DNA of 64,000 bases from positions 372,001 to 436,000 of the forward strand of contig NC_059538.1 in assembly GCF_905220415.1 (NCBI RefSeq), given 5' to 3'. Under the pieces are notes generated by a model. It made no database searches. It saw only the letters and a list, made by a program, of their open reading frames with translations, and was not told the origin of the DNA. The translations under genes and the position numbers were made by a program. Below, one piece after another: positions 36,809-50,481 of the stretch (its first letter is position 1; every line of letters starts with the position of its first letter). This DNA is from Colias croceus. Its lineage: Eukaryota; Arthropoda; Insecta; Lepidoptera; Pieridae.

Positions 36809-37418
36809 TTGCAACCCCGGCAATGGAGCAGGAAACCTACTTGATATGGATGAAAATGAAATCTACTTGGTAGGTGATGGTCGCCGTCCATGACAATTCA
36901 CAGCTTTAGGGAACACTGCGAACGTATTGCCGGCTTGGCTCAGGAATCCCACAAAATTATACAATCAAAAGTTATTTTTCATTGAACCATGATATTATGT
37001 ATTAGCTCATCTAATCGTATGGTTGTATTCAATAAAAAAAAAATTATTACTGACATTTTTATTTTTTACGCAGTATAAATAATATTATTTTATTCAAGAC
37101 GGAACCGGAACGAACCTCTAGTATAGTTGAATAACATTAGCTATTCGTCCTTTACTCGCATAATTCAAATTCACATCTCCTTAAAAGCATTCTTCAAGGT
37201 CACATCTACTAAAACAACAGAACTCACCTACATAGGCTCAGTGATACAGGTGTGAACGACAGACGGTTCCGCATTCATTATAATATGCATTTTGTATTAT
37301 TTCGGCCAACTGTTTAAATGTTAACGCGTGTTCAAATTGGGAAGAAAAGTCTGTGTATTTTGATGCATTAAGATGAAAATGTTTTAGAAGTACTATTCGG
37401 TGATTATTTATTTATTAC

Positions 37419-37645
37419 TTTCCACCCGCGGATTCGCTCGCGCAGTCAAAGAAAAACCCGCATAGTTCCCGTTCTCGTGGGATTTCTGGAATAAAACCTA
37501 TCCTATGTCCCGGGGTAAAAAGTAGCCAGCTATGTATCTCGGGTTTCAAAATATCTCTATACCAAATTTCATGCAAATTGGTACAGTAGTTAATGCGTGA
37601 TTGAGTAACAACAAGAAAGACAGACTTACTTTCGCATTTATAACA
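37419..37645 (-). mobile_element. Helitron-like element, family A, worn
   Basis: TTCCACCCGCGGATTCGCTC at the 3' side and TACTTTCGCATTTATAACA at the 5' side keep the family-A order; the terminal CTAG and TC are lost. Confidence 0.65.
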
Positions 37646-37649
37646 ACAA

Positions 37650-40600
37650 AAACATTAAAAATTGGCTCGTAAAAAGTAATTGTTGGATCCAGTTAATTAA
37701 AATGTTTATAATGTATATTCCATATAGTATTATATCAACTATAGAGCGTTCAATTTAATGAAAAAAAAAAAAACCTAGACTTTTGAAAAACGTAACTTAA
37801 AAATTATTAACCTACATTTGAATTGATTTAGCGGGTTTTTGTTTAAACAAATGCAAGACAGTTTTGATTACAATAAAGGCATAATTAATGCATGAAAATG
37901 GAAGCCATAATATAAGCAATAAAAATAAACTCAAATACAATGATTTATAAAAGTAAAAACTTTTAGGTACTTTTTACTTTTGCTTTTGCCCAAATAACAT
38001 GAAATATTTTAATAATTTAATTAAATTTGTAATGATAATTTTAATCAACAGTTAAACCTTTTTTATTTAAAATAATAATAAAGGAATAAAACACGAAATA
38101 TTCGAATAAAAAAATACATAAACCCTGTCGTACGTAAAATATCATTCAAAGGAAACAAAACAAAATGAGGTAATGTTTTTACAAGGAACAATAACATAGC
38201 GGCTTTTTAATTGTTTTATGAGTAAAGGGTTGACAGATAAAAAATGACTGCTTATTTTATGGCGGGCAACTAAGTTATAAATAACTAAATTAGTTGTGCT
38301 TACTTTCTTCTTTACTTTTTACAACTTTCTTTGAATTTATTTTATTTGAAACAAAAGCAATTTTAAGATCTCTAGACAATACGCATTGGGTATATTTTAA
38401 AGTTTGACAGCGGTTTTTAAATGCAGTTAATAAAATCTTATAACTTTCTGTCAAATAACCATGTACGGTATATTTATATAATAAGCCTTTTATTTATTAA
38501 TACTTATATTAATTCATATTAAAATAGATTATTCTCATTTGTTTAAACTTTTCAAGATTTACCGTTCGAATTCGAATTTTCGCGCCATTTTTATCACAGA
38601 TTAAAAAGAAAAGATCAATCACAGAAAAAAGTACAACCTGCCAGGTGTCGATTCGTCGATGATAATAAGCATTGTCTACATAATTGAAATGAGTAATGTA
38701 CTGGGCCGGTAAACAGCGCCAACCTTCGGCTCTACCTGCACACAAATGGCCCTCGATTCAATTTAAACTTAACCCACTGATCATGACACACATTCGACGA
38801 TTACGCGTGTGTGCTTATACATGAAATTCATGTACCCTTTACGATTTTTAGATACTATTCTCGTATATGGGTCATAGTTTCCGCGAATGAAGTATGAATA
38901 CATCCGCAGGTTTTATTTGGCACAGATTCGCTAAACCATTATATTGTCTGGATTCGTCTAGCCATAATATAATCACATCACGGTGTATTTTTAATAAATC
39001 ATGTTTAAAATTTCCATTTGGCATTCGAATGTTAAATGTTTTTTGAAATTCAAGGATCGAATTTAATATTTCAAAATGGCGTTACAAAAATGGTTTTTCT
39101 TACTTATTTTGTATGAAATGAAAACAATAATATAACTTTAAAGATGTAAATTATATTAAAAAACAGCTCAAGAAAAATAATAACGTTCAAATTGATTCGG
39201 CGAAGGCGGAAAGAGCGGACGCCAGATAGAGACAAGGCCATTCGTCAAGGTCCACGAAATATTTTAATTGTAAAAATATAGACTCTATTGCGTTGTTATA
39301 AAGTTGTCGATTCCTTGGCAAATAAGCGGTAGTGCAAGACAATAAGTTTGGTGTTTTAAATGCAGTATTTTCAGTAATAGCATGGATAATAGGTAGAGAT
39401 CAAGGTTGATTTACGCGGAGTAAGACGTAAGGTCGCCAACACATGTAACTATCTTACTGGGAATAAAGACTTAGTACTTTATGTGAGATATTTTTAAGCA
39501 ATGTTAAGCTAACTAAGTATTTGAGAATTAACTTGATGTTATTAATAAAAAAGTACTCTACATTTCAGCATTGTTACACAATGAATATCTGAACAATATA
39601 ATTTGTGACAGAAAGTGGGATTCATAATGGGTTTTTAAATCTTTTAACCTTAAAGTTGCCTGGCTAAATCGACATTTATTATATCGCGTAACAATGTAAA
39701 AATAGAGCATATTTAACTCGTAAGTGGGTCAGGGATGGAACGAAATCTTAATTACAACCAAGTAAGAGGCCCGGGAACAATGACTGTGGGAAAATTAACG
39801 TGTTTATGACGTTGATCGATGGAGCAAGCACACATAGCGCTGCAGACCTCTAGATGGGTGCTCGGTACCACGCTTTATTGATTTAACACGCAAAAGGCAT
39901 AGAAAAGGTGCGCGTGTAAGCGAGGAATGTACCAGGATCGCATAATGTATTAGGAAGTTGATATCCAGTTATCAGAGGGGCGGTACTATCTCACTAGGCC
40001 AAGGTCAGCCGACCAAACCATCGCGACCTCTGCGATACTACTATCAGATCCACCTTAGCTTCAATGAGCGTAACGCCGCGGGGGTAGGGGAGGCCAACGT
40101 GTGCTGGTCGCTGCGAGGATACCGAATTCGGCCGAAGGTTGTCGACAAAGCTCGAGTGAATTCAATAATATAATTAGCTTGTAATATCAACAAATGTCTT
40201 GCGCCCAAGGTTCGTGGATTTATGGTGCAATTTTTTGAGACAAATTCAGTGATCACTGTTATTAATTGCATGTTTTGTTAGCGTTGTAGAATAAAAATCT
40301 AATGTTGGAATTGGAACAGAAATAGCGGGAGAGTGTTCATTCAAATTATGATATAAATGCGAAAGTACCTTTGTCTAAATGTAACGTTTTCAGTCCTAAC
40401 CGTTGAACGTATTTTGTCAAATTTTGATAAGTACACTGATAGATGAAATCTTCGAAGAATACATAAGCTATGTAATGTAGAGATAACATTAATAGGGGAT
40501 GAAATAAGGGATTTCAATTTGTAATATTATGAACGTGCTTATAAAGTACGATCAAGGCGAGGTAATGAGAAATAATTTATTCTTATTTGGAGGTAAACTT

Positions 40601-41755
40601 TTTGTTAAAGTGTTAATTTAAAACAGAAAGGCAGACAAATGAACGTGTAACGTGACTGCTAACAAAAACCATCAAAAAGGTTAGGGTGTTTTGTTGGGAC
40701 AAGTTGAATTGTTTTTTTTGTTAAAAAATAAAAGCTTACAAAGCTTATAAGAAAAGGATTTTTACTAATTACATAAGAGTATCGCATTAAATATAATATT
40801 TGATATGTTAAAATTTAACTAAGTCGTAGGTGGCTAAAAACTAGACTTTATAAATCAAAGACCGAAATGGTGAAAAGGTGAAAGCACAAAAAAGACAAAA
40901 TATTTTTTGGTGGAATTCTATTTATTTTGATTTAATACAAATTATTTGCTAAACGTGCTAAATAATGAACAAGAAAATTACATCATCAATAAAAAAAATA
41001 TAAAAAACAAACGCTATTTTTGACGTAAACGTATTTTTGACAGACAACAATATTTTCCTTTAAAAGGCAAACATTAAAAAAAATATTCCAGTACAAACAA
41101 GAGCTGAGTCACGTATTGAAATTCAGGGCGATTACGAAATATTTAGCTGCATTTTGCTGTTAGACACTTTATAACAATGGTTACTCAATGCAACCTACAT
41201 AATATGTATGTGGCACACGCGAATATTTGATGTAATCAATATTATTACAATATTACACTTAATTCTCGTTAGTATTCTGCTTTTGATAGTCTATGGTCAA
41301 TGGAAAAATTCAAAAATTGCTTGTTAGTGTACTTTCGAGGTTAGTCTATGGTTATAATAGAAAAACAAAATGGCGTTTTGGCGGGATTATGAATGGAATG
41401 TATCGTGCGAAAAAGAATTGGCAAGAAAATTGCTATGTACCTCATTTTGCCTATCGTAGAATAAATAAAAAATATAGACGAAGATATTGAGGCGCCATTT
41501 TTTGACGCCAAAAGTTACTAGGTTTATTTTGTGGACAATTTTCGTTATAATATAATATGTATAATGGTATGATTCATGTATATTACTGAATTATACGTTG
41601 GTAAGGTTGGGTTGGTTAAGGCTGCTTTTTTAACATTGTTTGTGAGCTCTTTTCCACAAAAATAACTCCACCACTTTTGCTCATCGCTCTCGATCGCATA
41701 TACACATCGCTGATACACAGATTATTATAAACATTGATTTTTAATAGTTATTTAA
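37650..41755. other. Gene-free interval with one GC-rich patch
   Basis: The patch at 39960-40160 is GC-rich (GTAACGCCGCGGGGGTAGGG, GGCCGAAGGTTGTCGAC) but shows no splice-flanked frame with protein-like content; a regulatory island is possible. A worn Helitron-body fragment is at 40350-40480. Confidence 0.35.
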
Positions 41756-42227
41756 TCTATACATATAATAAATCTGTAGAAGGGTCAATTCTGTACATTG
41801 AAAATATTGAAAAAATAAATAGCAGGGGGTGTTACTGGATCGATACCAAACCCAAATATGTGATTAAAAAATTTTTTGTCTGTCTGTCTGTCTGTCTGTA
41901 TGTGAAGGCATCACGTGAAAACTAGCGGTTCGATTTCGATGAAACTTGGTATAATTATACCTTATTATCCTGGGCGTAAAATAGGATACTTTTTATCCTG
42001 GAAAAATACGTAGAAAAAAATAATCTTCATTTTTCAGTTTTATCCATAGACGTTGTTCCGTAGAACCGCGAACACACGTTGCGTATTATTATAGGCCTAG
42101 CCGTATTTGGGAATTGGGTCCAATAGATATTTATAAGATGTTATTGTCAGAGGTACTCAAAATGGATAAATAAACCATCCACGCGAAGACCGACATCCGC
42201 GCGGACGGAGTCGCGGGCGGAAGCTAG
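41756..42227 (+). mobile_element. Helitron-like element, family B, full length (copy 2)
   Basis: Near-identical, opposite-oriented partner of 1989-2484, with the same TC start, (CTGT)n tract and CTAG end (42224-42227). The closeness of the two copies suggests recent movement of this family. Confidence 0.78.
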
Positions 42228-42694
42228 TGTTAAATATAAATACAGATATATATGATGAGTGTTCATTGATAGTTTGCACTTTTTAAGCTTTAACATAAAT
42301 TTAATACATCGAAAATGGGAGTTTCAATTAAAATCGGTAATGGGTTTATTATGGAATATAAATGGATACATTGAGAGTATTTAGTTGTAAAAGAAAGTCT
42401 CAATAGTGCAAATAATAAACGTTATATACACATGAATATCATCGTATCTGTTTTTTTTAGATATTATATGTTTTATATTTTCGTTTATATTATATCAGCT
42501 AACCAAATATGTTTAATATAAGCTTATAAGTCAGAATATATTAATAGCGATATCAAATAATTTTTAATTCTTACTGTACAGTATTGTTCTCGAAATAAAT
42601 ATAATAAAATATAAACACACAATTGAACCAAATCAGTTCAAACAAAAACTCCAATTATAAAATCTTCTTACGTATAAAATCATTCGGAATCCGG

Positions 42695-42795
42695 TAGTGC
42701 GAGCCAGAGCGAGACGGACATATCGATATGACACGAGCGCGAGCGAGACCGCAGCAAGGTTACTCTCAATGCCGGCGACACTAGTGCTGTGCGGA
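42695..42795. promoter_or_regulatory. GC-rich island with a DRE palindrome
   Basis: TATCGATA at 42721-42728 is the full DREF-binding element, typical of insect housekeeping promoters. It stands in a CG/GAG-rich block (GAGCCAGAGCGAGACGGAC before it, GAGCGCGAGCGAGAC after it). No initiator, donor or exon was identified. Confidence 0.4.
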
Positions 42796-44329
42796 ACATA
42801 ATTGTATCGATTTTTTATGTCAATCGACAAAAACTTGACGCTAATGATTAAATCACTTTTATTTTCCTGTAAGTGACTTTTAAAAGTTTGTAATAACAGC
42901 CAACTTAATGAAACTCATAATGATTTATGGCTTCATAATGCCTTAAGTGGTCTTCGAGAAATCATGCGTAGATGAAGTAAAAAATAATTTACGAAAATAT
43001 TACTTTAATTTGTTTTTAATTGTGATGTCAAAAGTTATTTCTTAAAATATCATGTGATTAATTCAAAAACATGTTTCTAAAACGAACTGATATTTACAAT
43101 AGAAAGACATTGATACTGTTATGTAACTAATCAAAACAATTCAGCCAATACTCGTGCTCATAACATCAGCTATTGGATATTGATTGTTATTTATAACTTT
43201 ACTGCTATTGCAGTATAACAATACTTAAATGTCATTGCTGTGTTCTCCTCATGACATTTAGCTGTGGAATATTCCAAGAGCATATACCGATTTAAGAAAA
43301 CCATCGTCAAAAAGTCGATTTGAAAACAGCAACATATACAATGCCCGTTCTTTTAAAACATCGTAAACAATAAGAAATTTATCTTATTCGCTTTCCCGCG
43401 CAACCTTGTAACGATATTTGCTCGAATAATTTAGGTTATCTTCACCGAAAAATCCCGCGGGCAACCGAAAGATCCATATAAGGCCACAATAAGGCAACCT
43501 GAGGCCGCTAGTCAGAGTGAGGCCAAGCGACTGACATAGACCTAGATACTGTGACATTGGCACTACATTCATGAACTGAGGTCGCTCGTTCGTTTAAAAA
43601 TAATTGCGGCGAACACTTCGCGCCATTTCTGCGTTTTGACAGATCTTTTTTTGAATTTCGAACAAATTTACTCGTTGTGCGTTTACTTTTTTCTTTAACT
43701 TTTTTTTCCCCAGATTGAAAACCTGCCGGTTATAAATATATGCAGAATGTAACAGAAAATACGATTAAATAACGCATATAAATTCAGTCACAGATAATAA
43801 AGCTAGTAAACTTATAGCTTTTTAATTGGTTGCTGTCTATGCAATGTACAGACTACAGATAACAAAATGGAATATATTTCGAATTTTCTTTCGCAAGCGT
43901 GATGTAACGCTGTATCCTTATATCACAACCTTCCTCCCGCCTTGGAACGTGGTCACGATTGTTAATTTATTTATCTATTTATACATAGTAACAAGTGGAA
44001 TAAAAAACGGGGTCATTCCGCGTTTATATGTTTACATTCACTTGCAAGTATGTTTGAACAATATCATATAAAATTATTTTTCTAGAATTAATACATATGG
44101 GTAAATGATTGTTGCTCTATTACTATGGGATGGCTGCACGGATTAGGGTGAAATTTAGCATAGAGATAGATCTGCTGTCTTCTATAGCCATAGGCTGCTT
44201 TCTGTTAGTATACTATTCGAGTGGATTTAAGCATTTATATTTATTTATAGGAAATATTTACGTAATAATTATGAACTTGAGTAACGTTAAAAATTAACAA
44301 GGTAGAGAGTTTAAATTTGATTTAAATTA

Positions 44330-44542
44330 TCAATTGAAAACTAATATTATAAATGCGAAAGTAACTCTGGCTGTCTGTCTGTTACTGAATCATGCCTAAA
44401 CTACTGAACCAATTTTCATGAAATTTGGTATGGAGATATTTTGATACCCGAGAAAATGACGCAATTCCGGAAATCCCACGGGAACGGGAATTATGCGGGA
44501 TTTTCTTTGACTGCGCGGGCGAAGCCGCGGGCGGAAACCTAG
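44330..44542 (+). mobile_element. Helitron-like element, family A, internally shortened
   Basis: CTAATATTATAAATGCGAAA to CTAG (44539-44542). Compared with 8714-8954 it lacks about 30 bp after ATACCCGAGAAA, and the exact 5' end is blurred. A reversed 3' scrap (CTAGGTTTCCGCCTGCGGC) lies at 44821. Confidence 0.7.
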
Positions 44543-45690
44543 TATAGTAATAATTCGTCAAAGAATTAACAAAATAATTATTAATCATAAATTAAAAATT
44601 ACACTCAACAGCAGTTTTCTTCATAAATAATAATTAATATATCGAATACTGTTAATGCATTGAATATTAAATTTGATATTTACATATTTTCAGATTTCTC
44701 TAATCAATAAATTATACAAATAATGGAAAGTGTTGATAAATTCAAATATATGCAGTTCTGTAATAGAATTATGTAAGGTACATTAATTTAACTTGCGTAG
44801 ATGGAGAACATTACCAATAGCTAGGTTTCCGCCTGCGGCTTTTCTCGCCTCGCTTCGTACTACCTATTTTACTTAAATTTTGAGTTCGTGTATATCTTCT
44901 TTTAAGGTTACTTGTCTTTAAAATAAAAAAAAACGGCATTCGAAAGAAAAATAAAATATACCCAAAACTGTTTTACAGTTTAGGTTAATGTAAAAAATGT
45001 TATGACGATTCAAAAGTGCTTTTATAAGAAGTCTAATTGTATAAATAAATGTTTGAGTTTGAGTTTGGTGTGAAATTATAGCAAACATACATTTGTACAT
45101 TTGCTTAACTATCGCATTTAGTTATAAGTGTGTATAATGAGTGTAAAATCACTTAATAATAGCAAGTAAACTGCATTTATTTAGTTAACTGGTTGAATAT
45201 TTTTACTATTTATTTAATTTTCATAATGAATGAATATTGTTAAATAAAATTTTTTTCGATATATTATTGCGATGTTTTTTCTCGATATTTATTTAAAAGC
45301 AAATAATATAAAATCATATAAACACTTGCACTTGAATACCTTTACATATCGATTATAATGACTCGGCTGTATTTCAGAAAGTGAAAGGAATTCTGTAGCA
45401 GGCTTTATTCGTAGCAAAGTGCTACGGCGTAGCGGCTCTACGCTCACGATTACAACCTTTTACTATCATAATTCGTAATTTATGAGTGTAAACAAACATC
45501 ACCTTTCTATTATTTTTATTTATTTACGCTATTTTTTATGCTTATCACATGCAGAAGAACATAATAAAGACGTCTATTATACATAATAACAATTAAAATA
45601 CCTTTTAACTGTTTATTGGACTTAATGTTTATTGTTTATTCGATGGAAGAAATCGTTAAAAATGGGAAGAAGTTGATTTTTAAACTCATA

Positions 45691-45885
45691 TCTATACTAA
45701 TAATATAAAGTTGAAGAGTTTGTTTGTTTGTTTGAACGCGATAATCTCAGAGGCTACTGGTAATATTTGAAAAATTGTTTCGGTGTTAGATAGCCCATTT
45801 ATCGAGAAAGATTATAGGCTATATATAATTACCCTAAGACCAACAGGACCGGAGCAATGCGGGTGAAACCGCACAGCAGAGCTAG
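45691..45885 (+). mobile_element. Helitron-like element, family C (copy 3)
   Basis: Complete: 5' TCTATACTAATAATATAAAG, (GTTT)n, AACGCGATAATCTCAGAGG, 3' GCAGAGCTAG before T. It gives the best consensus for this family. Confidence 0.75.
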
Positions 45886-46543
45886 TCTAAAATAAATCAA
45901 TGAAAGATAATATACAAAACATTTTTTATTAATGAAGGTACAAAATGTTTATAAATAACTCAGTAGATCCATTTAAACGTATCGAATTACGCAAAAGAAA
46001 GCCTATCTTTTACGCATTATTTGTAAAAAGGTCACGCGAATCGCCATTGAAAAAATATTACATAATGGAGTAACACTGCGCAAGTCACAACACAAATTGT
46101 GTGGGTAGCAATTAATCATGTTTAAATACAAAACAGTGGTCCAGAAGTGGGGAAAAATAAGTAAATAATATGATGAAGCAAACTCAATTTTTAATTGACT
46201 TACATTTAATAAAGTCTAATTTAGTAAACGAGAATGGGAAAATAGTTGGAGTACCTAAAATATAGCTTCCCTACAAATTAACCAGTTAATTCTGAGATCT
46301 TGTCGTTTTTTGTTTGAGATTTTATACAGAGAGAATTCATTTATCTCAGGATAGCAGGTTTAATCAACAGCAGAATATAATTAATTTGTAATTTTGTGAA
46401 CTATGATATAATATGCAGTAAAAGAATCAGTCAGCATTATTACAAAAACACGTAATAATTAAAAAAAAAAACAATAATTAGCCTTAAAATTGTCACGCTA
46501 TAATTAATGAACAACAATATTTTGAATAGAAAAACTACGCACC

Positions 46544-46591
46544 CGCGATCGTCACAGGGCGGCACGTAAGGGCGCCGCCCTATTGATCGCG
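46544..46591. repeat. Two-tier GC-rich hairpin
   Basis: The outer arms CGCGATC / GATCGCG (46544-46550, 46585-46591) and inner arms AGGGCGGC / GCCGCCCT (46556-46563, 46574-46581) can stack around a 10-nt loop. The palindrome TCCACGTGGA with an E-box follows at 46636-46645. The block is the main GC island for several kb. Confidence 0.6.
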
Positions 46592-48128
46592 TAGTACGCA
46601 CCCCCCCCTCCCCCTCCGCGGGGGATGAACCTAGTTCCACGTGGATACTTGGAGCTATTAATAGTTTAATAGTGGGTGTATTTACTTTAAAGAGAGTGGA
46701 AAGAAATTAAAGTTTAAGGAAAAGGTCGTTTAAAAAGAGTAAATCGGGCAAAAAGGGCCTCTAAGGTTTCAATAGGATAGGATCTCTAGATTTATGTGAA
46801 ACTAGCTTCTAATATGTTTAGTTTCAATTAATTAAAATAGCCTGTGATATAATTACAAAAGTAATCTAAACATGCTGTAATCATATCCATATCTAAAAAT
46901 ATGTAAAGTTATTATACCAACACTTAGCACAGTCTTTAATTATATACGTATGTAGGCACAACCGTGGGCTTCAGTTATTTATAGGTTTAATAAAACTGAT
47001 TAAAAAATTTAATGATCTCCTAAACAAAACTAAAACTTACACAACGGACAAAGTCACAACTTTAAATTAGAGTCAATTCCTCTAATATGATTTTGACAGG
47101 TTAGGTTTCGCAGACTATGTTTTGACAAGTTTCCCTCCAAAACCTAGTTTGTCAAACACTACAACCACGAGAATATTATCCAATGTCATACATATACAAT
47201 GACGCGCAGCTGCGGTTCGCTTTCATTCACGTCATACTTAACAGAAAGTGACTATAAAATACGTTTCAGATCATTTTGAAGCACGCAACTAGCTGTGTAC
47301 GCAGTAAATTATTATATAATCTACTGTCAAATAGTTTTCACATTTAACGGGATTAAAACGCGTAAAATATGCAGTTATGATATAGTATGACGGAGAGCGC
47401 GGGCTTTCAGTTTTGAAGATTTCGATTTATATATTCATTTTCTTTTCTATAGGTAGCCAATTAACAACATAGTTGTTGATATTGAAAATTGATGTTTATG
47501 TGTAAGTAAATTTGGTTATATTAAAAATTGTTACTTTAAAACTTATTTCTATTTTTTTTATATATAGCGTACAAAAGGGAAAACAATAATGCTGCATCTT
47601 AGTAATCATATTCAAACGAAAGGCTCTATATATCTACATGTTTGTAGCTCAAGAACGACTGAGCCGATGTGGCTGATGTTTTGTAGCCAGATAAATTATA
47701 AAAGAAATGCAGACTGTATAGTAATCCTTAAAGAAAACAATGTATATTATATTAGTATAAGAAATACTCTTTTTATTTTATTAAAAAATATGTTGAATGT
47801 TTAGTGAACTCAGGTCATTTATTAGGCGTGAGGTATTATAAAATAGTACAATATAAATATAAATCAAATACACATTTAATATTGGTTATGAAGAGATGAA
47901 TGGGTGAAACATGAAAACATTTCTGGGAAAAATATAATCAGATTTATAAGATTACCTGTTCTTAGAACTGTAAGTGGTTGTTAATATTCGTTGAATCGTA
48001 TAAATTATACTAAAATGACATGTCAATATGGTTCTAATTGGATATTATAGGAAATTAATGATTATGAATTTCTTAAATACCTACGGTGGAAATATAAATG
48101 GACAGTACATAAAATTTTATGTTTTAAA

Positions 48129-48460
48129 CTAGCGGTCCGCCCCGGCTTCGCCCGTGGTACCAACATGTTTACGTTTTTTTTCATAAGAACCATCCTCGTG
48201 CTTCAAGGAATAGATTCCGCAGCGCACGCGATGACAGAATTTTTATTAAGGAATTTTTTACACCTTGGGTTACATTATTGCATTTTTGGTAAGGATCTCT
48301 AATTTTTTTGAAAATGCCATATAGCCTATGTTGGTCAGTGAAGATGCAGCTTTCTAATGGTGAAAGAATTTTTGAAATCGGACCAGTAGTTTAAGCGTGA
48401 AAACCATACATACATACATACATAATTACAAACCTTTCCACTTTATAATATTAGTATAGA
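48129..48460 (-). mobile_element. Helitron-like element, family D, with divergent interior
   Basis: CTAGCGGTCCGCCCCGGCTT at the 3' end and (CATA)n with TAATATTAGTATAGA at the 5' end are family D. The middle (48165-48330) differs from the other copies, so it is a subfamily or has captured sequence. Confidence 0.7.
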
Positions 48461-48771
48461 TTAGAAGAAATGTTGCAATGAAACTTTTTGATTCGACCTG
48501 TGCACATTTAGGGTTTGTGTCTGAACGAAACATCATACTCAATGGTTATAGATAAATCCTAATAAAATATACCATTAAGTTAAAAAATAACTCAACATCC
48601 GCTTAGGACATAGAAAAACAAAAAAGGTTGCATTCGTCCTAAAATCAAAAGAAAAAAAATCTTTAAGATATTGAAAATTACACGTTCTAAGAAGAAGTAA
48701 TTACAAAATAAACAATAAATATTTTTAGTTTAGCGAGCGTGAAATGCAGCGAGTTTTCCCGGGCAAAGCTC

Positions 48772-48784
48772 GTTGCTAGGCAAC
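48772..48784. promoter_or_regulatory. X-box (RFX-type) palindrome
   Basis: GTTGCTAGGCAAC is a full-length RFX X-box with two 5-bp inverted arms, inside a GC-rich stretch (48735-48840). RFX factors drive ciliary genes in animals. No gene start is recognisable next to it. Confidence 0.45.
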
Positions 48785-50214
48785 CGCTTGGTGCCTCCCC
48801 GGCCCACCTGGCAACCCGGTACTATGGCCCACTCCCCCGGATATTAGTTAAATGGTTTTATGTTATAGTTATCGATATATTATGCGTTCATTTAATTTGA
48901 AAATATCAAGTAATGTGTATCTATTTATTTCTTTTATATCGGATCTTTTTTCTAATGTTAGTTTTCGTGAAATTTTTCAGTAACAATTATGGTTAACATT
49001 GGTATGTTTTAGGGCATTTTATCTTATTTAAAAGATTCTTATTTCTGTGCAAATCAAAGTCCATTTGTTACAAAACTTTTTAAATTTATTATAATTAACA
49101 AAAAACAGAAGAAGCTAGTCATATAAGTAAAACTAACCATTATAATTCACTGTTTAAAATCCAAGGATGCATAGTTTTTTAACGAGCGAAGGAATTTCCC
49201 TCTTGATTAGATATATTAATATGAACCATAATATGTGGTCACAGTAGACTGCGAACTTCAACCAATAGGAAAATCGGAAAAGCTCACAATGGTCAAACAA
49301 TAAATGTTTTATAGCGCCGTAAAAATCTCGCTTTGCGGGCAATTTCCTTGTGCACTTTCTGCTTTCCTCGACTCCTGAGAAACGTATATTCATCCCTGTC
49401 GCGCATATAGCGCTATCTCGCTCGGGGTGAGTGACCGGGGCATGATCACGAAAGCACTTTCACTGCGCGGGCGCATGCGACTCGGGTGCTGTGTAGGGTT
49501 GCCAGCTTGCTGATTTAGTTTTTCTTTACGCTAGGTTATTGGCATTACGTAATAGAGAAACTAAAGACTTTTTCATTCATTTTTTTTTTTCAAAATTAAA
49601 TACCTAGTTTTAGGGATATTAAGATTTAAGATTAGATAATAAGATAGATTTCGGTCGAATGTACTATAAAATAGATACCAAAAATGATTAAAATATTAAT
49701 AACCAAGATTGACAAGTGTAACGTTAACGAAAATTTAAATTCATTTGATCTTTAATATGATTTTACTACACCATAAATCTAAGGATTTATTAGACCGTAA
49801 TTAAGTCCTACTATAAATAGACCTTCATAATTATACCTCTACTTTTCCTAATTCCATAACTTTTAATGAAAACATTCAATCTATTTACTTTCAGCGTAAT
49901 TATTGTAATCGCTAAATAATAGTAGACAGAACGCGGAAAGTGGTGAAAAAACATAATGACGATGTCGTGTGCTTTATCGATGAGGAAGTGAGAGAAAGTG
50001 CAGTCAGCACGCATTTAGGGTTTCTTGTTTCAATAGATCATTTTTTGTCATTTGTACTGACATGCTAATTTTATAGACATTTTAGCGATTTTACTCCCAT
50101 TTTCATTGTTTCTCCGCTCCTAGATCTTAGCGGGTTAAAGCTCGAAGTTATAAATAGGACAAGTAGTTCCTATGATTACGACGTTCAAGCAAAAAACAAA
50201 CCTCTATAAATGGA

Positions 50215-50481
50215 TAACATGTGAAGGTAATGGTTCTGTGTCGTCTTTCGGGTCTCTCCAGTCTTCAGTCCCATGAAAGAATGAAAAGTAAAGTCCCATG
50301 TCCCCTAGTGGGGTAAGGGATGCATTATACATCTGTTTCACTGATCGATTTTCTTTAGGGACAAATAGGTGATCAGCCTTCTGTGTCCTACCAGACCGAG
50401 ACAATTTTTTTCTTCGTCTCCACCGGGAATCGAACCCAGGACCCCTCGGTGCTACGCTCACGCGTCAACCACTCTACCATG
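50215..50481 (-). mobile_element. tRNA-derived SINE
   Basis: On the minus strand it begins ATGGTAGAGTGGTTGACGCG, an A-box-like segment. GGGTTCGATTCCCGG follows 34 nt later as the B box of RNA polymerase III promoters. Then comes a ~200-nt unrelated body ending near CCATTACCTTCACATG. No cloverleaf with proper acceptor ends forms, so it is a SINE rather than a tRNA gene. A relative is at 22774. Confidence 0.8.

Noticed and set aside
36643..36891. 82-codon minus-strand frame
   Set aside because: It covers the dispersed 175-bp element; no protein features.
41293..41490. 65-codon basic open frame on the plus strand
   Set aside because: Lys/Arg/Tyr excess follows from AT-rich codons. No family resemblance, no promoter or splice signals.
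50204..50461. 85-codon open frame on the minus strand
   Set aside because: It is translation of the tRNA-derived SINE.
50400..50481. Genuine tRNA gene
   Set aside because: A and B boxes are present, but acceptor and anticodon stems do not pair properly and a SINE body follows.
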